Shown piece after piece: positions 53,825 to 63,720 of a stretch of DNA of 64,000 bases (position 1 is the stretch's first letter; each line of letters starts with the position of its first letter). The notes beneath the pieces were generated by a model. It did not search any database, was not told the origin of the DNA, and saw only the letters and a list, made by a program, of their open reading frames with translations. Source of the DNA: Fistulifera solaris (taxonomy: Eukaryota > Bacillariophyta > Bacillariophyceae > Naviculales > Stauroneidaceae); assembly GCA_030295235.1 (NCBI GenBank), contig AP026123.1, positions 1,922,001 to 1,986,000 on the forward strand, in the 5' to 3' direction. Both the position numbers and the translations under genes were made by a program.

Positions 53825-55057
53825 TCACAGACGACTTTGCGCGATTTGGACAAGTCCCATGGAGTGAAGAGTACTAGTCAGCAATTTCACCAGCCACCGA
53901 ACCTGCTCGTTGGAATTGTGGGCGTGGATGATTATTCGAATGCGCTCGGTCCCGGCAGGTACAGTAGGGGACTTGATTGGAAACAAACAAATACGCTTCT
54001 TCGAAGCAATCGATAAACGCTCGCAAAACTCTGTGCAAACTCGATTGCCGGGTATCACGAGGGCTTGAATCGGCGAACTGCTGTCCGTGAGGTAAATGGC
54101 CTTGTTTTTGGGCAAGGCTGCGTCCATCAGGTTTCGAAAAAGCTTCACTCGTCGAAACAGCATCTCGCGCAGGTATTTTCCCTTTTCTCCCGTCATCGTA
54201 TTGTAAGCACAGCGTATGGTAGCTAACGAATGCAACGGCAGTGCCGTGGAGTAAATGAATGGATAGCCAAAGTTGATCAAGTAGTCTTTGTGCAAGTTGG
54301 ATGGAAAGCACGCGACTGCTCCATGACAACCGGCTGCTTTTCCAAAGGTGTATATGGATGCTAACAAAGCAGGATGTTGCTGCAGTTGTAGTTCACCCAC
54401 TACGCCCGACCCCTTTCCGTAGATTCCGAGTCCGTGCGCTTCATCGACCACGACTTTGGCGTCGTGAGTACCCGCCAACTGCAGCAATTCCCGGAGCGGC
54501 GCCATGTCGCCGTCCATACTGTAAATGGACTCAACTACAATCACGACTCGCAGTTTCGGGTCAAGTCGACGGAGTATTTGCTCCAAATGATGAACGTCGT
54601 TGTGATGGAAGGGAAGCGACAGTCGATCGGAGTGGACGCTTTGCCACAAACGTATCCCCATATGTAAACTATTATGCGCATACTCATCGTATACGATGCA
54701 GTCACAAGGAAGACAAGACACGACGGATAGGTTGGCATCGTAACCCGAGTTGAATAAAAGAGCAGCTTCTCTCTGATGGATCTTGGCTAAATCGGCTTCG
54801 ATCTGGTGAAAGTAAACGTGGTCGCCTGATAGGAGCCGTGAACCAGTGGCCCCAAGTTTCGCATTTTGCTGAACTCGTTCGTATTCTTGCAAAACCAAAG
54901 CCTGTTGATCTGGATCCTGCGCCAGACCGAGATAATCGTTGCTGGAAAAGTCGATGTCGGACGACACCGCGGTAATGTTAGTGAATTGCAGCTTGCGAAT
55001 GGTTCCCTTTTTTCGCCTTTTTTCAAGGGCTTTTTGCATGCGCTGTTCCGCCCACAT
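53825..55057 (-). CDS. BIOF: 7-keto-8-aminopelargonate synthase (BioF type)
   Basis: PLP-dependent alpha-oxoamine synthase, 410 residues, catalysing the first committed step of biotin assembly from pimeloyl thioester and alanine. Motifs are FSSNDYLGLAQDPD, KLGATGSRLLSGDHVYFHQI, ALLFNSGYDANLSVVSCLP, the cofactor-binding VVVDEAHGLGIYGKGSGVVG, and the Schiff-base lysine in TFGKAAGCHGA. The related 5-aminolevulinate synthase is less likely because diatoms make ALA from glutamate. Single exon. No presequence is evident; the start at 55057 is followed quickly by the domain, so it may be cytosolic or peroxisomal. It is convergent with the glyoxalase gene. Confidence 0.85.
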   Translation of the reverse strand: MWAEQRMQKALEKRRKKGTIRKLQFTNITAVSSDIDFSSNDYLGLAQDPDQQALVLQEYERVQQNAKLGATGSRLLSGDHVYFHQIEADLAKIHQREAALLFNSGYDANLSVVSCLPCDCIVYDEYAHNSLHMGIRLWQSVHSDRLSLPFHHNDVHHLEQILRRLDPKLRVVIVVESIYSMDGDMAPLRELLQLAGTHDAKVVVDEAHGLGIYGKGSGVVGELQLQQHPALLASIYTFGKAAGCHGAVACFPSNLHKDYLINFGYPFIYSTALPLHSLATIRCAYNTMTGEKGKYLREMLFRRVKLFRNLMDAALPKNKAIYLTDSSSPIQALVIPGNRVCTEFCERLSIASKKRICLFPIKSPTVPAGTERIRIIIHAHNSNEQVRWLVKLLTSTLHSMGLVQIAQSRL

Positions 55058-55508
55058 GGCTTGCTTTCGATAATTGCTGCTTCTTCTTTAGGCAATATAT
55101 TGTTGTGGCTTCTGCGGTGCATAAACGCAACACAATGCGTTTGTTGTCATCCTCGTTTCGGGCTTACGCCTTCTGCGTGATTGACGCATTGACGGGCTGG
55201 CGACTGAATTTCCATGCTCGTAAAAACTGTGACCTTCCTCTACTGTTTTGGAGAGTGTGCTTTTGTCCTTCTGTCTCTCGTACACTGGAAGTCATACTCT
55301 ATTTTTGAATGTTGCATAAACAGGTGACACAACGCATGTCGTTCCCTTTCCGTTTTTCGCAACGCACCTTCGTGGTAAACCGACGAGAAACAGTCCTCAT
55401 CGGCATTAATGGAATAGTGGAATGACCGAGCCCCTATTATGCTGAAAAGGGGAACCATTGTTTGTCTATTTCGACATTGCATGATTGAGCGAGCGACTAG
55501 ATTCTAGA
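55058..55508. other. Divergent intergenic region
   Basis: About 450 bases between BioF (minus) and the GRK-like kinase (plus). No gene supported. Confidence 0.5.
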
Positions 55509-57653
55509 ATGGAGGAGTTGCAGGACGCCATCGAAGATGCGCAGTACGTAAACGAAATTGCGCAGCAAGACGATGGACCCCGGCCGGTTTTGCCATGGAA
55601 GAAACCGACCGAGGAAGAGCTGGAAATTTGGAAGCAATCCAAGAAGAAAGAATCCAAAGATGCCTTTTCTATGGAGTGGACCATGCAGGAAGAAATAGGA
55701 TTATTTTTGTTCAGTTCGTACTTGAAAGAAACGCATGATGACTATGCGCGTATAAATTTTTGTGAAGAAGTATATCGCTTTCGAAAGTATGGAGTGCAGG
55801 GAAGGAGCGGGTTGAAGCGAGCGAAAAGTATTATTAAACAATTTTTGGTGGCCCTGGAGAAAGATCCTGTTACCGGCGAAGTTGTGTTGCCGCGAAGATC
55901 GTTAGTATTTGAGCACGATTTGAAGAGACCGAATAGCATCGGAATTCCCAAAGATCAGATGCAAAAGCTTTATACAGAGAACATGGATTTTCCTGCTTGT
56001 AGCGAATGTGCAGTTGGACTGAAAGGGGCCGTTCGGAGAGAAATTGTAGAAAAAGTGCAGAATATAGGGAACCTGTATCGGTCGTCAAAAAACAAATCGT
56101 CCTTGCAAGAATCCGCTGCCGCTATCAGTCCCATTCATGTTTCAAGTAGACTTTTGAATTCCAATATTACATCGACGAGAAATATAGCCATTGATGATGG
56201 TGCTGATATAACGGAAACGAGCACGGGAAATGGTTTACATCGTGATTTGTTTGACAACGGCGAGAGCTTGGTCATGGAAAGTTTGAAGCGTGATTACTGG
56301 CGTTCCTTTCTTGAATCTGCAAAGTATAAAAGACTACTTGATTTCTTGTGGTTTAGAGATCGTCGCGTTGAACCTGATGACTTCTTTGAAATGCGAAGGT
56401 TGGGTAGAGGCGGTTTCGGTTTGGTAACAGGTAAGGGAGGTCGTTCAAATTCGCGACAGATTTGCTTTTGTTTCGACATGCCCCTGACATTGAGTCTTGC
56501 AGCTTGCAAGAAGGGAACCTCTGGAAAATTATATGCTATGAAAGTAATGAACAAAAGGAGAATAAAAATGAAAAAGTCAGAACAACTCGCAATCAATGAA
56601 AGACACGCTTTAGCTTCGGTTGAGAGCAAGTTTGTAGTCAATTTGAAGTATTCGTTCCACTCGAAGGATGATATATTTTTGATACTGGATCTTATGACCG
56701 GTGGTGACCTCGGATTTCATCTCCATCAGAAAGGAAGGTTCCCGAAAAGAGAAGTTTTGTATTACTCAGCAAGAATAATGCTAGCGTTGCAGGCCTTGCA
56801 TGATAAGCAATACGTATACCGAGACCTGAAACCAGGTAAGATTGAGATGCGTACTGTATCTGAGCAGGTGCTTACCCGTCATTTTCTCATCGTATTATTT
56901 TATCATTCTCTCTTGCTTTCTATCACAGAAAATTGTCTTCTCGCAGAAGATGGACGGGTGAAAATTACGGATCTTGGTCTTGCGACTAAAATAACTCCCA
57001 AATTGCATGGTGCCGCTGGTACGCGCGGCTATTGGGCCCCGGAGATGTTGCGCCGCGATTCTCGAGGGAAAAGGATGACGTACACTCACACGGTTGATTG
57101 GTTTAGTTTCGGATGCTGTCTTGCTGAATTTATTTCGGGGTCGAATCCCTTTCGATCCGAGGTTGCTCTCAACTACGGACTGGAAAAGGGGCAACAGACT
57201 AAAGAGAAAGCGATCGATTTCGCCATCATGGAAATGGAGCCAGAGTTTCCACCGGAAAAGTTTGAGCCTGATGCGGCCGATCTCTGTCAGCAGCTTCTGA
57301 GGAAGGACGAAAAGAAGAGATTGGGCTACAATGGATGCAGTGAAATCATGTCGCATCCTTACTTCAAAAATATTAACTGGGAAGCCATTATATCGGATAA
57401 AGAGATCCCGCCTTTTATTCCTGCAAAAGACGTGAATGCTGCGACACAGTCAGAGATTGGTAACTTTGTCGAGGATAAAAAGTACCAAGAAACAATCCTT
57501 ACAGAGGAGGATGAAGAACACTACAAGGATTGGGATTGGACAAATCCGCGTGCATTTGCTGCAGAAGTCATCGAATTTCTGATTTACGAAAGAACAACTG
57601 GTGAGCCGCTTCTACCTCCAAAACACGAGGCCTGTTGCTGTGCAATTATGTGA
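55509..57653 (+). CDS. GRK-like AGC kinase with RGS domain and CaaX terminus
   Basis: Resembles G protein-coupled receptor kinases. Three exons, 55509-56430, 56503-56835 and 56929-57653, give 659 residues. Both introns (72 and 93 bases) are multiples of three without stops, so the unspliced frame is also open. An N-terminal RGS-homology region (WTMQEEIGLFLFSSYLKETH, then NFCEEVYRFRKYGV) precedes the kinase: MRRLGRGGFGLVTACKKGTS, YAMKVMNK, VYRDLKPEN, ITDLGLATKI (DLG rather than DFG, as in GRKs), and GTRGYWAPEML. The AGC C-terminal tail follows (FIPAKDVNAATQSEIGNF). It ends CCCAIM, a CaaX-type prenylation signal as in GRK1/GRK7. It should act at the membrane on a receptor. The start is the first ATG in frame, at 55509. 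Confidence 0.85.
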   Translation: MEELQDAIEDAQYVNEIAQQDDGPRPVLPWKKPTEEELEIWKQSKKKESKDAFSMEWTMQEEIGLFLFSSYLKETHDDYARINFCEEVYRFRKYGVQGRSGLKRAKSIIKQFLVALEKDPVTGEVVLPRRSLVFEHDLKRPNSIGIPKDQMQKLYTENMDFPACSECAVGLKGAVRREIVEKVQNIGNLYRSSKNKSSLQESAAAISPIHVSSRLLNSNITSTRNIAIDDGADITETSTGNGLHRDLFDNGESLVMESLKRDYWRSFLESAKYKRLLDFLWFRDRRVEPDDFFEMRRLGRGGFGLVTGKGGRSNSRQICFCFDMPLTLSLAACKKGTSGKLYAMKVMNKRRIKMKKSEQLAINERHALASVESKFVVNLKYSFHSKDDIFLILDLMTGGDLGFHLHQKGRFPKREVLYYSARIMLALQALHDKQYVYRDLKPGKIEMRTVSEQVLTRHFLIVLFYHSLLLSITENCLLAEDGRVKITDLGLATKITPKLHGAAGTRGYWAPEMLRRDSRGKRMTYTHTVDWFSFGCCLAEFISGSNPFRSEVALNYGLEKGQQTKEKAIDFAIMEMEPEFPPEKFEPDAADLCQQLLRKDEKKRLGYNGCSEIMSHPYFKNINWEAIISDKEIPPFIPAKDVNAATQSEIGNFVEDKKYQETILTEEDEEHYKDWDWTNPRAFAAEVIEFLIYERTTGEPLLPPKHEACCCAIM

Positions 57654-57701
57654 AGCGCGCTACTTTAGCTAGTCTCTCTAAGTTCGTACTGTCACCTTAC
57701 T

Positions 57702-60022
57702 CTATGGCAATAAGCTAGAGTCTTTGTTTGTTAGTTTCACCATCGCATTTGTTACATCGCTGATGCTCAAAAATGTACACGTACTGCCAAGAGGATTGTA
57801 ACATCGTGGAGCTGCTACAATGCTCCATGCATGCATCAAAAGTTTATCAGCGTGTAGCTTGGCCGCCATACTTGCGAGTGGTCCTGATCCAGGTCCTTCT
57901 TTGCAAACATCAGCGAACAAAACGTGTTCATATTGTGGGAGTATAGATGCGAGTCCATTTGGGGCAGAGCTCAGGTAGGGACAATCGATTATATCAAGAT
58001 CTTGCTCGCGAGAAATGATTCCTTTGTCAACCAGTTCTCTACGACTTTGTAGAGCAGTTACTACCCCGTTGCCGTATGTAACAATGGAGCTTATTCCGTC
58101 TTCACCATGACGACGAATTTGATCGAAGGTCATTATAGGATCAGAATCGCCAGAACCGGGGTAATGACATTCCCACTCCTGATCTTTTCCATGAAGATGG
58201 CGTAAGTTCAAGAGATGCGTGCTATCAACAAAAACGACAACTCTGCCTGCTCGGGCCTGTAAAACTGCATTTCGAAAACCTTTTACGTAATCGATTCCAT
58301 TACTGAAACAGACCATGTCAACACCAGGAGGAGAATGGGGTAGCATATTAGTGGTGTGAAAATTTCCCCGAAGACCCCGCGATCAAAACCCTGAAGACGT
58401 ATTATCATTCCATTTGGACAATTGCCGTTCGTCAACCAATTCGATATTGCGATTTCGTAGAACATATCTGCCCCACAATCCAAGTACTTAGCGTAGGGAA
58501 TTTCGACAATTGGTGTCAGCCCCACTTGCGCGAATCCCATCGCTGCGCCTAAGAGTGATGTCTCATCTGGGGGAAAGTCAAGAACGCGCGTCGGAAAGGA
58601 TTCTTTTAGTCCATCGGTGACCAGGTAGTAGCCACCATGGCGAACGTCTTCCCCGAGATAGACAATAGTGTCATCATTTGACATGACCTCCGCTATAACA
58701 CGTGTTATATGCTTGCGCATGACATCTTTCTTTTCTCTTCTCTGTGTCGCTGGTGTTGTGTGTTTGTTGTATACATAATGAACGGGTTTAACCTCATGCG
58801 CACTGTTTCTTTGTAGCATCTCCTCCCTGGTCACCTTTTCTTCCTTTGAAGCAGTTTCGAAGCATTCCAACGTGCGACTTTGTATCCATTGGAGCCTGTC
58901 GGCCACCTCATTGTATGACATCACAGAAAATACTTCAACGACTTGCTGTATTGTGCTTTCTAAAATTGGGTTGTCTGACATTACGTTTATGTCGTTGGCA
59001 TCCAGATAAGCGGACTGGCGGTCTGTTGCAGCATGACCGAATCGCCGAATGAGATTTGTGTAAAGAAGCACAACTGGACATGCTTTTGACCTCGAATGAG
59101 ACATAGCGTCCTTCGTTTGACTATATACATCCATCATGTCGTTACCGTTCGCACAATACCGCGGAATTAGGCTATCATTTGCAAACAGTGTATCGACATA
59201 TCCCGCTGTTTTGTAGGAAATGGACAATCCATTGTCCGAGATGCCAAAGACAACCGGTCACTTGATTCGTTTATGTCTTGCATGGCGACTTAAATGAAAA
59301 GCGGACCAAAAGTGATGATTATGAATCGATCCATCTCCTAATGTCACAAACGAAACTTCCCTTCTCTTATTTCCGTCTGATGATTCTGTCTTTCGAAGAG
59401 AATATCCCAAGGCTCGCCCGACCGCTGAAGGGCACTGCGATGCTAAAGTAGATGTCACAACAAAATCCCCGGACCCTTGACGCGAGGCTTTTGAGCCAAT
59501 TGAACAGTGAACTCCTCCTGTAACAGGATCATTTTTACTAACAGTGTAACCTCGAGCTCGGTCGAGCAATATTTGTTCCAACGACACGCCTTGACAAAGT
59601 TGACGGGTAATGTTGATTGCTAGATGTCGGTAATGCAGTGCTACAGAGTCTTGATCCTCGATGACACATCCAGCCGAAGCTAGAGCTTCTTCCCCGCAGG
59701 GTCCTATCGTATAAAAGCCATGACCGATCATGGACGCGATCCTTGATTCCGTGTGTAGACAGAAAGTCGCTAAGGCAGCGTCCAAAGAAATTCGAATCAT
59801 CTTGTCGGGCATGATGTGGGAATACCCACCGACAGGCGGAAGAGGTACATTTACTTTGAAGTCTGTTTGCTGAGTTTTTGCACGAAGGAAGTTTTGTAGG
59901 CGCTGCGACGCCCGATGCTCGGCGAGACCTTCAATGTCATTCCGAAACGACCCCCTCTTAATTATGTAGTCAGATGTCGAGAATACACGCCGAATTTCCG
60001 TAAAATGCCGTCGATACTTCAT
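57702..60022 (-). CDS. 2-oxoacid dehydrogenase E1, alpha and beta fused, with in-frame TGA
   Basis: Thiamine-diphosphate enzyme of the branched-chain type, with alpha and beta parts in one gene. The alpha part has a probable mitochondrial presequence (MKYRRHFTEIRRVFST), SMIGHGFYTIGPCGEEALAS, HYRHLAINITRQ, GGVHCSIGSKAS, and the cofactor motif LGDGSIHNHHFW ending DNGLSISYKT. The beta part has HITRVIAEVMSNDDTIVYLG, FPPDETSLLGAAMGFAQVGL, PIVEIPYAKYLDCGADMFYE, and RLQGFDRGVFG. A TGA stop lies in frame at 59258-59260, between HKRIK and PVVFGISDNG, where homologues have Cys-Pro. A second problem is a frame change at the C run 58366-58369 (one base short) before NMLPHSPPG. It is either a pseudogene or affected by sequence error; motifs are otherwise well kept. 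Confidence 0.8.
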
Positions 60023-60392
60023 CTTCACCAGCTGATACAACTAGCGAATTAGCGTTTCAATGAAACATTATTAACTATTGTTGTTCTTGACATGGTAATA
60101 ACCGAAAAAATAGAAATGAGCTGAAGCAGAATTATTTTTCGTGACAACCTGAAGTCAAAAAAAAGCAACCTACAATTTCTGTGACAGTCACCAACAGACT
60201 TAAGATGATGGTACCGCTCCGATTTTAATTCTCATACTATGATCCGTCGTCTGCAACTCGCGTATACAGTTATGAAGACTGAATAGTTCTGCAACAGATT
60301 GTAGATTATCGCCAAAACCATCACTTTTTCCATTTCTTCATTTTTTTAGAGATTGAGGTGCGTGCGACGCTTGAAATGATCTGCAACTAGCC
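60023..60392. other. Divergent intergenic region
   Basis: About 370 AT-rich bases between the fused E1 gene (minus) and CDC20 (plus), probably both promoters. Confidence 0.5.
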
Positions 60393-61991
60393 ATGAGCAG
60401 CGTTTATCCTTGTACACCGCCTCGTCCTAGACGATCGCATTTGACACCATCGAAAACTCCTTATGTGACGCCGGCAAAATCAGCCTCGACCAAGCTGCGC
60501 TCGGCCTCGCGTTCGTTCTCTGCTCGGAGAGATCATGCATCGCCTTTCTACTTTACTCCATCAAAAGCAAGCGCCATAGAAGACATTGGAGATCGCTTCA
60601 TCCCTTCGCGACGTCATTTGAATATGGATCTATGTCGCCATGCGCTACGGTCTGCGAAGCGTGAACGAGAGAATGATACCTCAAATTCGTCATCGTCGCC
60701 TGCCGATCCGAAGTTTCCCTCGCTAGAAACGCCGATGCAAAAGGAATTCAAACGACAAATGGCCAGTTCGATGTATAATATTCCTATTGAAAGATTCAAC
60801 GAGAATGCTGAACCAGTTGGTCTTTTTTCATTTCGACCAGCCGAAAAAATTACTTCAAATGGTCCTGACCCTTTCTCCTTGGATGTTCTGCGCACGATGA
60901 AGCTAGGAGGATGTTCCTCTATTGATCGACCGCCTACAACAGTTGCTTCATTACGAAAAGTGCCTACTGCTCCAACGCGCATCCTAGATGCTCCAGATAT
61001 TGTGGATGACTATTACCTGAATTTAATCAGCTGGAGTAAAGATAATATATTGGCGGTGGCACTTGCTCGAAGCGTGTATCTATGGAATGCGACCACAGGA
61101 GAGATTCATCACTTGGTAACAGTCGAGGATGGCAATAATTATGTTACTTCCGTGTGTTGGTGTACTGTTCAGCCGCAATATATCTCGGTGGGTTTGAACA
61201 CAGGGTCGGTGCAATTGTACGACGGACGAAGCTTGCAGCTTGTGAGAACATTGCAAGGCCATGCGAGTCGCGTTTCGGCGCTAGCGTGGACGCAGCAGCA
61301 GTTGAGCTCTGGTGGACGAGACTCGAAAATATTGCAAAGCGATGTTCGTGCCGCTCGTCCAATCGTCGCCACTTATCGGGCACATACCCAGGAAGTTTGC
61401 GGTCTGAGTTGGAACGACGACGGGTCATGCCTCGCAAGTGGAGGTAATGAGAATTATCTGTGTTTGTGGGATGCAGCAGCCACGAATAGGAGTACAGCAA
61501 GAATTGAAGGCAATAGCTCGGACTACCGACCACGATTGTTGCTCAAACAGCACAAGGCTGCTGTGAAAGCGCTCGCTTGGTGTCCGTTCCATCGTGGTTT
61601 GTTAGCAAGTGGCGGAGGTACGGCGGATAGAACAATCAAATTCTGGAATACCAATTCGGGGGCAATATTGAATAGCATTGACACAGGTAGTCAAGTGTGT
61701 TCCATTATTTGGAGCAAACACCAGCGAGAGCTATGTTCGTCGCACGGCTACTCTGAAAATCAACTAGTGTTGTGGAAGTACCCAAGTATGACCAAAATTA
61801 AGGAACTAACTGGCCATACGGCTCGTGTTTTGAATATGGAAATGAGTCCTGATGGAACGTCGGTTGTATCTGCTGGGGCAGATGAGACTCTGCGCTTTTG
61901 GAATGTCTTTGAAGAGACCGGTCCATCCTCTTCGAGTCGGTCTAAGAATCTAGCGTGCTTGGATCGTTTAGGAGGGCGAACAATTCGGTAA
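60393..61991 (+). CDS. CDC20: APC/C activator CDC20-like WD40 protein
   Basis: Co-activator of the anaphase-promoting complex, 532 residues in one exon. The N-terminus is basic and Ser/Pro-rich with Ser/Thr-Pro sites (TPPRPRR, TPSKTPYVTPAK) that suit CDK control. The C-box is GDRFIPSRRHLNMDLCRHAL; the M-D-L after it resembles CDC20 more than CDH1. Seven WD40 repeats follow, starting ILDAPDIVDDYYLNLISWSK and including CGLSWNDDGSCLASGGNENY and MEMSPDGTSVVSAGADETLR. The protein ends GGRTIR, the Ile-Arg tail that docks on APC3. CDH1 identity cannot be excluded. Intact. Confidence 0.85.
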   Translation: MSSVYPCTPPRPRRSHLTPSKTPYVTPAKSASTKLRSASRSFSARRDHASPFYFTPSKASAIEDIGDRFIPSRRHLNMDLCRHALRSAKRERENDTSNSSSSPADPKFPSLETPMQKEFKRQMASSMYNIPIERFNENAEPVGLFSFRPAEKITSNGPDPFSLDVLRTMKLGGCSSIDRPPTTVASLRKVPTAPTRILDAPDIVDDYYLNLISWSKDNILAVALARSVYLWNATTGEIHHLVTVEDGNNYVTSVCWCTVQPQYISVGLNTGSVQLYDGRSLQLVRTLQGHASRVSALAWTQQQLSSGGRDSKILQSDVRAARPIVATYRAHTQEVCGLSWNDDGSCLASGGNENYLCLWDAAATNRSTARIEGNSSDYRPRLLLKQHKAAVKALAWCPFHRGLLASGGGTADRTIKFWNTNSGAILNSIDTGSQVCSIIWSKHQRELCSSHGYSENQLVLWKYPSMTKIKELTGHTARVLNMEMSPDGTSVVSAGADETLRFWNVFEETGPSSSSRSKNLACLDRLGGRTIR

Positions 61992-62160
61992 TGCGAAGGC
62001 AATTTATGAGAAGGCCAATCGATACAACAATCAAAGACTAAGCATCGGTTGTCCTGATACAGTAATGATAACGTTATCAAAGAAAGGTTTAAAAAAGCAG
62101 TTTTTTATTCAAAGAATGCAAGTAGGTCTTGTATGCTAGATTGGTTCTAATTTACAGTTC

Positions 62161-63273
62161 TCACTGTTTGTATTCTCCTCTCCATCCGGGTGAAATCCAA
62201 TCGATGACGCCACCTTCTCCGATAACTAGATCCAACCAGTCAGAGGCAGAGGTGCCCGTTCCAGCTTGCGCATCGTTAAGAGGATTACCGACGGGACAAG
62301 TATTGTCAATGCGTGTAAATTGACCAAAGTCCAATCCGGCTTTGGCAGCCGCCTCCCGCACAGCCGGAACGGCAGCAGCCGGTAATATAGGTTCTTTGGC
62401 GTAGACAAAAGCACCTTCGTAATTTCCTTGTAATGTATGACCTTTGTAAGCGACTAACTTGAAAGGCGGGACATCTTTGCTTCCATCCGACTCTCCCAGA
62501 ATATACCAGTTTTCACTAAAGGAAAGACCGTACATTTTCCCTTCCGTGTGCATGGTAGGTGCGTCTTTCGACTTGGTGTCCTCCAAAACCATATGCTCGG
62601 TCAACGAGTTTTCCCAAAACCCTCCTTCCGGCCGTCGGACGCGGAAGAAAATTCCCATACCTAGTTCTTTGTCATTGACTCTCTCAAACGTGTTGGTTTG
62701 ACAGTCAAACAAATCGTAATTCGGATTCAACCCATCCGTTTTGTACCACGATCCCACCAGTGACCTCGGATCAAATGTTTCCACTTTGTATGGAAATCCC
62801 ACTGTTTCAGCCGAATTGTCGACATTTTTCGGCACTTTGACACATTCGTTTTCTTCGATCGTACACGACAGCCAGTCGTTCAGTGCCTCGGAACCAAATT
62901 CGGCAAAACATTGTGTTGCACAAGCCTGTTCGCCTTTACAGCGTCCCAGGCACGTGACACCTTTGATTCCTCGAGGATTCTGAAAGAGAGCCTTCGTTTG
63001 ATCGCCACATTTTTGGACGAAACAAGACACATCGGATTTTTCCATTTGATTTTCTTTGGCGTACTCGGCAAAGCCGTCGTATGCAACAGACGGTGATGAT
63101 GTGACGAGAGCAAAGGCCAGTGCGATGGAAGCAGCCGTTGGTTGCCAACTATTTCTTTGTGCTTCGAGCTGTGTGCCGATGTGTCGCGTAGGTTTTGGGT
63201 GGTTCCGAGGAGCGAACGACTCCACAGAGTAGTGATGCAGTGCGAGTATCCCAAAAACAAGTAGCGATTTCAT
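62161..63273 (-). CDS. VDL: Violaxanthin de-epoxidase-like protein (VDL)
   Basis: Plastid lipocalin-type carotenoid enzyme, 370 residues. The signal peptide ends HYSVESFAPRNHP (ASAFAP-like). A second hydrophobic stretch (ASIALAFALVTSSPSVAYDG) suggests onward import into the thylakoid lumen. The Cys-rich N-terminal domain has CLGRCKGEQACATQCF but lacks part of the cysteines of true VDE. The lipocalin part has LVGSWYKTDGLNPNYDLFDC, with the FDC motif of the catalytic barrel, ENWYILGESD, and FTRIDNTCPVG. VDL proteins of diatoms act in fucoxanthin synthesis (one converts violaxanthin to neoxanthin), so that role is preferred over the xanthophyll-cycle VDE. Which VDL it is I cannot tell. It is divergent from another plastid-targeted gene. 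Confidence 0.85.
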   Translation of the reverse strand: MKSLLVFGILALHHYSVESFAPRNHPKPTRHIGTQLEAQRNSWQPTAASIALAFALVTSSPSVAYDGFAEYAKENQMEKSDVSCFVQKCGDQTKALFQNPRGIKGVTCLGRCKGEQACATQCFAEFGSEALNDWLSCTIEENECVKVPKNVDNSAETVGFPYKVETFDPRSLVGSWYKTDGLNPNYDLFDCQTNTFERVNDKELGMGIFFRVRRPEGGFWENSLTEHMVLEDTKSKDAPTMHTEGKMYGLSFSENWYILGESDGSKDVPPFKLVAYKGHTLQGNYEGAFVYAKEPILPAAAVPAVREAAAKAGLDFGQFTRIDNTCPVGNPLNDAQAGTGTSASDWLDLVIGEGGVIDWISPGWRGEYKQ

Positions 63274-63720
63274 TTTAATGAGTCCAATAAAGACTGAATG
63301 CTGGTGTCTTTGTAAAGGTATGTTCCAGGATAAGTTGTTATTGATATTTCACTTTGACGCTTTGACGGGGCTCCTTGAAGATCGGTGCAATAGGTTTCTT
63401 CGTCGTCCCTTTTCGTTTCATTTTTTTTCAGTCGCGATGAATTCGTGACCCAATCTCTCGCAACGGCACATAGTACACTGCAATAAGGTGTAGAGTTTGA
63501 ATGCAACGTTTTGTGGCGTTGGTACGTCGTACGGTCGTGCGTCATTCAAGTTGACGAAGGTCGGACGCCCAAACGTCACCGTGAAACGACGTAGCACAAA
63601 AATTGGACATCAACGACATCGGCGCGAAAGATCCACAACGACACTTGCATCCATAACAATTCTTTTCACTATTCTGAATCCTTGCGACTCAATTATCAGT
63701 TTCTTGGTTGCTAGAGTCCG
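63274..63720. other. Divergent promoter region of two plastid-protein genes
   Basis: About 450 bases between VDL (minus) and the gene starting at 63721 (plus). A small plus-strand frame (63497-63724) overlaps it but has no recognisable content. Probably a shared, light-responsive promoter region (inference). Confidence 0.5.
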
